From Ferruginibacter sp. (GTDB lineage Bacteria; Bacteroidota; Bacteroidia; Chitinophagales; Chitinophagaceae): 17,167 nt of DNA. The position numbers were made by a program, and so were the translations under genes. The number at the start of each line of letters is the position of its first letter. The stretch's first letter is position 1. The stretch is taken from NCBI GenBank assembly GCA_025352435.1, contig JANXTN010000380.1, forward strand, positions 1 through 17,167, written 5' to 3'. Positions 1 to 5,316 of this stretch are shown one piece after another. The notes beneath the pieces were generated by a model that made no database searches, was not told where the DNA came from, and saw only the letters and a program-made list of their open reading frames with translations.

Positions 1-375
1 CCGGTAGCTGCTAATCCTGTACCTCCCATCTACCCAGGAGCAGAAGCAAAAGCGGTTGAAATACCAAAGCAATTAATTAACCCACCGGTTACCCCATCCG
101 GTACACAGCCAATTCAAAAAGAACCATTATCACCAATAGAGTCAGCAAATATTCTACAAACCAACCGTCCACCACGTGGCCGTGCATCAAGGGAAAACCA
201 TAAAACAGTTTCTCCTGCAGTCTCTAATAGATCAGTAATGAACGCTAATAATACTTTCAGCACGAGTCGAATCAATATGTCTAACGGAAACGCTTTTCTT
301 AAACCTGTAAGAAAAACTACAACCACAAGGTCAACAGCATCCAAAAAAGTAATGACAAAGAAAAAGCCCCGTTAA
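1..375 (+). CDS. C-terminal end of an unidentified Pro/Ser/Thr-rich protein (partial)
   Basis: Frame 1 is open from the first base to a TAA at 373-375, giving the last 124 residues of a protein whose start lies outside the window. The visible part is low in hydrophobic residues: first a proline-rich stretch (PVPPIYPG, INPPVTPSG), then a Ser/Asn/Thr-rich stretch, then a strongly basic end (KKVMTKKKPR). It looks like a disordered tail rather than a folded domain. I do not recognise the family. It is convergent with the tsf operon, and its last codons overlap that operon's terminator hairpin. Coding status rests on the long open frame and plausible composition only. Confidence 0.55.
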   Translation, partial: PVAANPVPPIYPGAEAKAVEIPKQLINPPVTPSGTQPIQKEPLSPIESANILQTNRPPRGRASRENHKTVSPAVSNRSVMNANNTFSTSRINMSNGNAFLKPVRKTTTTRSTASKKVMTKKKPR

Positions 376-389
376 CAATAACGGAGCTT
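361..389 (-). terminator. Rho-independent terminator of the rplM-rpsI-rpsB-tsf operon
   Basis: Read on the minus strand, AAGC-T-CCGTTA, loop TTGT, TAACGG-G-GCTT form a 10-bp stem with one mismatch, followed directly by TTTTTCTTT. It lies about 35 bases beyond the tsf stop. On the plus strand there is no T-run, so it acts in the minus direction only. It overlaps the last codons of the convergent gene at 1-375. Confidence 0.75.
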
Positions 390-423
390 ACTTCAATAAT
401 ATTAATTATCGTCTTCTTAGAAA

Positions 424-1248
424 TTATCCAAGAGCAACTCTTTTAAATTCTGTCAATTTCAAATCTGCACTTGTAGCTTTAAGATAATCAGCCACAGATT
501 TTGCATTGTCCTTTACAAAAGGCTGAGCCAACAATGTATTGTCCTTTAAAAACTTATTTACTTTACCCAAAGCAATTTTCTCAGCCATTTCTGCCGGTTT
601 GCCTTCGGCTTTAATTTGCTCAATAGCAATATCTTTTTCACGTGCAATTGTTGCAGGATCAATTGATGACTCATCAATAGCTAAAGGATTCATTGCAGCT
701 ATTTGCATAGCAACATCTTTTCCTGCTTCAGCAGCTTCTTCTGTCATACCTACCAAAACACCCATGCGGTATGCACCATGTATATAACTTGCTACAAAAG
801 GAGCATCTACTCTTTCAAATTTCTGTAATTCTATCTTCTCACCAATGGCAGCTACTTTATCATTTATCATATCTGATACCTTGGCACCATTTACTTCTAC
901 ATTATTAAGCTCTTCTGCAGTTTTTACATCATTCGCTATTGCTGCATCAGCAATACCTTGTGCAAAAGCTACAAAGTCAGCATTTTTACTTACGAAATCT
1001 GTTTCGCAACTTATACAAAGAACAATACCTGCCTTTTTATCCGCAGTTGTTTGTGCAATTACCACCCCTTCCTTCGCTTCACGGTCGCTTCTCTTTGCTG
1101 CAACTTTTTGTCCTTGCTTACGAAGCCAGTCAATCGCTGCTTCAAACTCGCCGTTGCTTTCTACTAATGCTTTGCGGCAATCCATCATGCCGGCTCCTGT
1201 TGCCTGACGTAATTTGTTTATATCTGCTGCTGTTATTGTTGCACTCAT
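424..1248 (-). CDS. tsf: Translation elongation factor Ts (EF-Ts)
   Basis: EF-Ts is the cytoplasmic guanine-nucleotide exchange factor that recycles EF-Tu. The 274-residue protein begins MSATITAADI. It has the N-terminal UBA-like domain at about residues 5-40 (LRQATGAGMMDCRKAL) and the EF-Tu-contacting signature TDFVSKNADF at about 83-92, followed by the core and dimerisation regions. The length is normal for the family. The start at 1248 is chosen because family members begin just before the UBA helix; an in-frame ATG nine codons upstream would only add a poorly conserved MGIFKKTNN. It is the last gene of the minus-strand operon, 236 bases after rpsB, and is followed by a terminator. Confidence 0.97.
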   Translation of the reverse strand: MSATITAADINKLRQATGAGMMDCRKALVESNGEFEAAIDWLRKQGQKVAAKRSDREAKEGVVIAQTTADKKAGIVLCISCETDFVSKNADFVAFAQGIADAAIANDVKTAEELNNVEVNGAKVSDMINDKVAAIGEKIELQKFERVDAPFVASYIHGAYRMGVLVGMTEEAAEAGKDVAMQIAAMNPLAIDESSIDPATIAREKDIAIEQIKAEGKPAEMAEKIALGKVNKFLKDNTLLAQPFVKDNAKSVADYLKATSADLKLTEFKRVALG

Positions 1249-1284
1249 ATTGTTAGTTTTTTTAAAAATCCCCAAACTACAAGC

Positions 1285-1450
1285 CTTACACTTTATACTT
1301 TGAGGAGTTTTTATTAATGTTTTAGATATGTTATTTCAAATTTAATCGTTGTGTATTTTAAATTTGAGCCTTGAACATTGCTTATTGAACATTTTATACT
1401 TTATACTTTTTGAATTTTCAATACTCAATAAACAATTTGCAATATTCAAG
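1285..1450. repeat. Word-like AT-rich repeats in the rpsB-tsf spacer
   Basis: The 236-base rpsB-tsf spacer holds degenerate repeated words: a TTATACTTTATACTTTTTGA stretch at 1394-1413 echoed by CACTTTATACTTTGA at about 1289-1303; TTGAACATTG at 1371-1380 followed by ATTGAACATT at 1384-1393; and CAATACTCAATAAACAATTT at about 1419-1438 leading into CAATATTCAAG. No gene or hairpin explains it. The remaining spacer bases show nothing else I can identify. Confidence 0.5.
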
Positions 1451-1484
1451 TAACGAGGACCTCTAAATAAATATTCGTTCTTTA

Positions 1485-2378
1485 TTATTTACCTGCCGGT
1501 CTTCTTCCACCTGCACCTGGTCCTGCAACTCTACGCTTTGGAGCGCCACCCGGTCCACCTGCACCTGGTCCACGTCCACCACCACGTCTTCTATCATCAC
1601 CACCGTCTTGTTTGTTTTCAAAACGTGCTGCTTTTGCTTCTGCACTTTCTTCTGTATCGTCTCCACCTTCTTCATCTTTGCTGCTCATACGTTCTTCCAA
1701 ACCTTCAGCAATAGCTGCGGTAATGTAATTTACTATAATAGCAATAGATTTTGTAGCATCGTCATTTGCGGGAATTGCAAAATCAACTTTGTTAGGATCG
1801 GAATTGGTATCTACCATTCCAAAAGTGCTTATGTTCAAACGCTTTGCTTCAGCTAACGCAATGTGCTCATGCCCTATATCTACCATAAACAAAGCAGAAG
1901 GAACACGGCTGATGTTTGCTATACCACCCAATACTTTCTCCATCTTTTCTTTCTCCCGGGTAAGCTCTAAACGCTCTTTCTTATTTAGGTTCTCTGCACT
2001 ACCATCTCCCAGCATTTTCTCAATGCTCTGCATTTTTTTTACACTCTTACGTACAGTATTAAAGTTGGTCAACATACCACCTAACCAACGTTCAGTCACG
2101 AAAGGCATATTCACTCGCTTTGCGCTTTCCTGTACAATTTCCTTTGCTTGTTTCTTTGTAGCAACAAACATAATTTTCTTTCCACTGCGTGCAACTGCTT
2201 TAAGCGCTGCTGCAGCTTCCTGCAAACCTTCTACAGTTTTATTAAGGTCAATGATGTGTATACCCTTTTTCTCTGCAAAAATGTATGGAAGCATTTTAGG
2301 GTTCCATTTCTTCTTTAAGTGACCAAAGTGTACACCTGCTTCAAGTAGCTGTTGTTGTAAGGAAGTATTATTTTCCAT
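1485..2378 (-). CDS. rpsB: 30S ribosomal protein S2 with Arg/Gly-rich C-terminal tail
   Basis: S2 (uS2) is a small-subunit protein that joins late in assembly and works with S1 in mRNA binding. The 297-residue protein carries the N-terminal signature LLEAGVHFGHLKKKWNPKM at residues 11-29 and the core motifs MLPYIFAEKKGIHIIDL and FVTERWLGGMLTNF. The conserved body ends near residue 231 (EGLEERM). The remaining 66 residues are an extension: an acidic segment (SSKDEEGGDDTEESAE), then an Arg/Gly/Pro-rich end (DRRRGGGRGPGAGG...RRPAGK). C-terminal extensions on S2 are common in Bacteroidota, as far as I recall. The start ATG at 2378 is preceded by an AT-rich leader without a Shine-Dalgarno sequence. 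Confidence 0.97.
   Translation of the reverse strand: MENNTSLQQQLLEAGVHFGHLKKKWNPKMLPYIFAEKKGIHIIDLNKTVEGLQEAAAALKAVARSGKKIMFVATKKQAKEIVQESAKRVNMPFVTERWLGGMLTNFNTVRKSVKKMQSIEKMLGDGSAENLNKKERLELTREKEKMEKVLGGIANISRVPSALFMVDIGHEHIALAEAKRLNISTFGMVDTNSDPNKVDFAIPANDDATKSIAIIVNYITAAIAEGLEERMSSKDEEGGDDTEESAEAKAARFENKQDGGDDRRRGGGRGPGAGGPGGAPKRRVAGPGAGGRRPAGK
1507..1571. repeat. Two 17-bp direct repeats inside the rpsB tail
   Basis: CCACCTGCACCTGGTCC occurs at 1507-1523 and again, identically, at 1555-1571 (plus-strand reading). The offset is 48 bases, i.e. 16 codons, so both copies encode the same GPGAGG-type peptide in the Arg/Gly-rich S2 tail. This suggests the tail grew by short in-frame duplication. 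Confidence 0.8.
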
Positions 2379-2421
2379 TGTATATTATTAAAGTAATTTT
2401 TAAAATTATTGTTGCAACTCA

Positions 2422-2480
2422 TCAGATTTTCAATATTGGATATAGCTAATTTTGCATCTAATATCTTGTGTCTGATATCT
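2422..2480. repeat. Degenerate repeats in the rpsI-rpsB spacer
   Basis: The 108-base spacer contains related words: TCTAATATCT at 2457-2466 and TCTGATATCT at 2471-2480, with similar elements (TCAATATTGGATATAG) just before. The word family differs from those in the other two operon spacers. There is no coding potential and no clear hairpin. Confidence 0.4.
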
Positions 2481-2486
2481 CCCTTA

Positions 2487-2876
2487 TTAACGCTTGCTAA
2501 ACTGGAAGGATTTTCTTGCTTTTTTACGGCCGGGCTTCTTACGCTCCACAACACGAGAATCGCGAGTTAAGAATCCTGCTGCTTTAAATATTGGACGATA
2601 CTCAGCATTTACTTCAAGCAATGCACGTGCAATACCTAATTTAGCAGCTTCTGCCTGTCCTTTTACACCACCACCTGTAGCATTTATTACCACATTAAAT
2701 TTATCGATAGACTCAATAGATTTAAGAGGAGCTTCTACTTGGTTTTGTAGGTATATAAGCGGGAAATAAGTTTTGTAGTCTTTTCCGTTTACTGTAATAG
2801 CACCTTCTCCTTTGCTAAGGAAAACACGTGTTACAGCTGCTTTTCTGCGACCTACTGCGTTTTTTTGCTTTTCCAT
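2487..2876 (-). CDS. rpsI: 30S ribosomal protein S9
   Basis: S9 (uS9) binds the head of the small subunit; its basic C-terminal tail reaches the P-site tRNA. The 129-residue protein starts MEKQKNAVGRRKAAVTRVFL and has the family signature GGGVKGQAEAAKLGIARALL at about 70-89. It ends in the expected tail RKKARKSFQFSKR, with the terminal Lys-Arg that contacts tRNA. The length is normal. It lies 75 bases after rplM, the conserved L13-S9 gene pair found in most bacteria. The ATG at 2876 is preceded by an A-rich stretch (ACTAAAATA). Confidence 0.98.
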   Translation of the reverse strand: MEKQKNAVGRRKAAVTRVFLSKGEGAITVNGKDYKTYFPLIYLQNQVEAPLKSIESIDKFNVVINATGGGVKGQAEAAKLGIARALLEVNAEYRPIFKAAGFLTRDSRVVERKKPGRKKARKSFQFSKR

Positions 2877-2889
2877 ATTATTTTAGTTG

Positions 2890-2947
2890 CGGGTTTCGGG
2901 TTTCGGAGTTTCGGGTTATGTGGTCCCTGCTCTGTCGTCCGTCGTCC
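2890..2947. repeat. CGGGTTT heptad repeats and GTCGTCC pair in the rplM-rpsI spacer
   Basis: Plus-strand reading: CGGGTTT (2890-2896), CGGGTTT (2897-2903), CGGAGTTT (2904-2911), CGGGTT (2912-2917). Further on, GTCGTCC occurs twice in tandem at 2934-2940 and 2941-2947. Together these fill nearly all of the 75-base spacer between rplM and rpsI and are richer in GC than the surroundings. Confidence 0.7.
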
Positions 2948-2951
2948 AATA

Positions 2952-3404
2952 TTATTTACGATTAAAGTTTAAGTCCTGTGGTTTTTGTGCACCGTGTGGG
3001 TGTTCCGCACCTGCATATACAAATAGTTTTTTGTACATCTGTCGACCAAGCTTGTTTTTAGGAAGCATGCCTTTTACAGCTCTTTCTATAACTACTTCAG
3101 GTCTGCGAGCCAAAAGGTTCTTAGCCTTTTCACCCTTCTGACCACCCGGGTAACCACTAAAAGTTAAGTACGTTTTTTCATCCATTTTATTACCTGTAAA
3201 AACTACCTTTTCGCAGTTTGTTACAATAACATTATCTCCACAATCAACATGGGGAGTATAGTAGGCTTTGTTCTTACCTCTTAAAATGGCTGCTATTTTA
3301 GCACACATGCGACCCACGGTTTGATTAGTACCATCCACAACGTACCAGTTGTGCGTAACGGTAGCCTCGTTAGCATGTTTTGTAGTGAAATGTAATTTGC
3401 TCGT
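2952..3404 (-). CDS. rplM: 50S ribosomal protein L13, apparent ACG start
   Basis: L13 (uL13) is an early-assembling large-subunit protein. Conserved segments are seen in order: NWYVVDGTNQTVGRMCAKIA, LRGKNKAYYTPHVDCGDNV, VVFTGNKMDEKTY, YPGGQKG, AVKGMLPKNKLGRQMYKKLF and VYAGAEHPHGAQKP. From the ACG at 3402-3404 the protein is 150 residues, a normal length. The first usable ordinary start codon in frame is a GTG at 3338, which would delete the first 22 residues including the conserved NWYVV strand. Upstream of it the frame holds no ATG, GTG or TTG back to the TAG at about 3436-3438; codons read ACA-ACG-AGC-AAA-TTA-CAT, and the ACG falls where related L13 proteins begin (M-x-K-L-H-F-T-T-K). Either an unusual start or a base error is implied. 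Confidence 0.93.
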   Translation of the reverse strand, partial: TSKLHFTTKHANEATVTHNWYVVDGTNQTVGRMCAKIAAILRGKNKAYYTPHVDCGDNVIVTNCEKVVFTGNKMDEKTYLTFSGYPGGQKGEKAKNLLARRPEVVIERAVKGMLPKNKLGRQMYKKLFVYAGAEHPHGAQKPQDLNFNRK

Positions 3405-3455
3405 TGTTTTTTTATTTAAGTGAGGCTGCAGCTATCCCCGCAGTTTTTTTTAATG
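3405..3455 (-). promoter_or_regulatory. Short 5' leader of rplM with a GC-rich inverted repeat
   Basis: Between the predicted transcription start (about 3455) and the ACG at 3404 the minus strand carries a GC-rich patch in an A-rich leader: CTGC (3441-3444 region), loop GGGGATAGCT, GCAG, overlapping the palindrome GCTGCAGC. The patch is followed by an A-rich stretch (TTAAATAAAAAAACA) directly before the start codon. The stem is only about 4 bp, so a regulatory role is an inference; ribosomal operons are often autoregulated through such leaders. Confidence 0.25.
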
Positions 3456-3460
3456 AGGTG

Positions 3461-3495
3461 CAAAAGTAGTGTATAAAATATCTTTAAACGAACAA
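3461..3495 (-). promoter_or_regulatory. Bacteroidota-type promoter for the ribosomal protein operon
   Basis: On the minus strand TACTTTTG at 3468-3461 matches the Bacteroidota -7 consensus TAnnTTTG at every fixed base. A TTG lies upstream at 3495-3493; the 24-base spacing is slightly longer than usual. Transcription would begin near 3455, about 50 bases before the rplM start. Confidence 0.6.
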
Positions 3496-3678
3496 TTTGA
3501 TGCACTTTTTTGTAGCATACATTCACAACGCAATGATTATCAGCAAAAAATTATTAGGTGTTTATTTTATACTACAATATTACCGCAACAATTTCTAAAG
3601 CTGATTAAAATGGATTGTCATATTCTCTAGCTTTCGTAGTTGCAGCAACATATCTTTACTATACACATTTTTACCACC

Positions 3679-5232
3679 ATGAATTTGGCAGTACCGTCAG
3701 ATAAAGCATATGCTTATAAGTCCCTTTGGATAGTTTGTTTTTTTATAGTTTTTAAATCAATACTATCATTCTTTCTAAACCTGGGTAATGATGAAAGCTA
3801 TTACCTCACTTATGCCAAACAACTGCAAATAAATTATTTTGATCATCCACCAATGGTGGCAATATGGATTAAAGTTTTTACCGGAAACCTTGCACTACAA
3901 GATCATCTTTTTTTTATTCGCTTTGGAAGTCTAGTAGCATGCGCTATTTCCTCTTTCTTTATTTACAAAACTATCTACGCCATTAGCACAGCAAAAGCTG
4001 CTTTTATTGGTGTGTTCCTTTACAACATTTCTTTCTACGCATCCATCACCGCAGGACTTTTTATTTTTCCTGATACACCACAAATGGTTTTTTGGACCGC
4101 CGCTATGTTTTGCATCACACAGATTTTAAAGGATGACAAACAACTATTCCCATGGATATTATTTGCCGTATGTGCCGGGCTGAGTATAATGAGTAAAGTG
4201 CACGCGGTGTTTTTATGGGGCGGTGTTTTTTTATACGCATTGTTTTACAAGCGCTCATGGTTCAGCAATAAAGGTTTTTATATTGCAGCCTTTATTACAG
4301 CGATTATTATTTCTCCCATTTTGATATGGAATATTCAAAACGATTTTATCACTTTTCGGTTTCATGGCGAAAGGGTGGAGGTAGATGGAGGTAGCGGCTT
4401 TAGTGCAATGGGACTGTTAAGAGAGATAGTAGGGCAGTTAGTGGTAAATAATCCATTTACAATTGCAGTAATTATTTTCTTCTTTGCAAAAAGATACAAC
4501 TCTAATACAGATAAAGTTCTAAAGGTTTTTAAGTTCATGGGTATTCCATTGTTGGTCATAATCTTTTTCATTGCAATGTTCCGTACTTCTCTGCCACATT
4601 GGAGCGGTCCTGCATACATTTCACTTTTGCCTATTGCAGCTATAGGTTTATCTGAAATGAGGGTAGCAAGTTTTAAAATTTTTTATACTTCAGCATTTAC
4701 TTACACCGTTTTATTGATGCTGATGATTGCACTTGCCGTAAACTTTTACCCCGGCAGTTTTAGTAATGAAGTGGGAGTAGCTTTAGGAAAAAATGATATC
4801 AGTTTAGATGCATACGGCTGGAAGGAAGGAGGTGAAAAATTTGCTGCTATTTACAAAGCAAGAAATCCAAACGGAAAAGCACCGATGGTTTGCAATACCT
4901 GGTGGGGTGCGCATGATGAATATTATTTTGCAAGACCTTTAGATATAAAAATGATTGGCCTTGGTTCACCATTAAACATTCATCACTATACTTGGAGATT
5001 GCAATACGATACTATCAATATAAGAATGGACACAGTGTACGCTGTTGTCCATTCGTATGATTTTTTTGAGGCTAAAAAAGCTTTTGGAAATTATTACGGC
5101 AAGGTAGATTCTATTGCGACCATACCTATTGTTAGGAATAAGAAGCTTGCTTATAATTTTTATGTGTATGAGTTAACTATTAAAAGAGACGAGAATCTTT
5201 ACAAAAAGTTTTCAACAAAAGGGTTTAAGTAA
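3679..5232 (+). CDS. Membrane glycosyltransferase, GT39/ArnT-like
   Basis: A 517-residue integral membrane protein of the GT-C fold that would transfer sugars from a polyprenyl-phosphate donor on the outer face of the inner membrane. Visible features: a first membrane segment at about 16-34, directly followed by the loop NLGNDESYYLTYAKQL (34-49) with the acidic pair expected of GT39/PMT enzymes (D38, E39); DHPP at 55-58; PDTP at 131-134; several further hydrophobic segments to about 354; LPHWSGPAYISLLP at about 305-318; and a non-hydrophobic C-terminal domain (about 360-517), probably periplasmic. The start at ATG 3679 is preferred over an upstream TTG at 3640, which would add 13 residues without known features. 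It starts divergently from rplM. The sugar and acceptor cannot be inferred from sequence. Confidence 0.88.
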   Translation: MNLAVPSDKAYAYKSLWIVCFFIVFKSILSFFLNLGNDESYYLTYAKQLQINYFDHPPMVAIWIKVFTGNLALQDHLFFIRFGSLVACAISSFFIYKTIYAISTAKAAFIGVFLYNISFYASITAGLFIFPDTPQMVFWTAAMFCITQILKDDKQLFPWILFAVCAGLSIMSKVHAVFLWGGVFLYALFYKRSWFSNKGFYIAAFITAIIISPILIWNIQNDFITFRFHGERVEVDGGSGFSAMGLLREIVGQLVVNNPFTIAVIIFFFAKRYNSNTDKVLKVFKFMGIPLLVIIFFIAMFRTSLPHWSGPAYISLLPIAAIGLSEMRVASFKIFYTSAFTYTVLLMLMIALAVNFYPGSFSNEVGVALGKNDISLDAYGWKEGGEKFAAIYKARNPNGKAPMVCNTWWGAHDEYYFARPLDIKMIGLGSPLNIHHYTWRLQYDTINIRMDTVYAVVHSYDFFEAKKAFGNYYGKVDSIATIPIVRNKKLAYNFYVYELTIKRDENLYKKFSTKGFK

Positions 5233-5257
5233 AAATTTAAATGTAATTTTTAAGCCC
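5221..5257. other. AT-rich hairpin spanning the glycosyltransferase stop codon
   Basis: GGGTTTAA (5221-5228) can pair with TTAAGCCC (5250-5257, one G-U), extended inside by AAATT (5233-5237) with AATTT (5245-5249). It overlaps the TAA at 5230-5232. There is no T-run after it on the plus strand, so it is a weak terminator at best; it may instead stabilise the 3' end of the transcript. Confidence 0.35.
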
Positions 5258-5316
5258 AAAAATGTGGCCGAAAAGCTACCTATGAAAAAAAACTTTTTTG
5301 GTACAACTCATATTTA

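Noticed and set aside
3433..3438. CTG as the rplM start
   Set aside because: It directly follows the stop and would add ten residues not expected in L13; the ACG aligns with the family start.
3640..3681. TTG start at 3640 for the glycosyltransferase
   Set aside because: It adds 13 residues with no family counterpart; the ATG at 3679 sits directly before the first membrane segment.
5221..5257. Intrinsic terminator after the glycosyltransferase
   Set aside because: The stem is AT-rich with a wobble pair and internal bulges, overlaps the stop codon and has no T-run on the plus strand.
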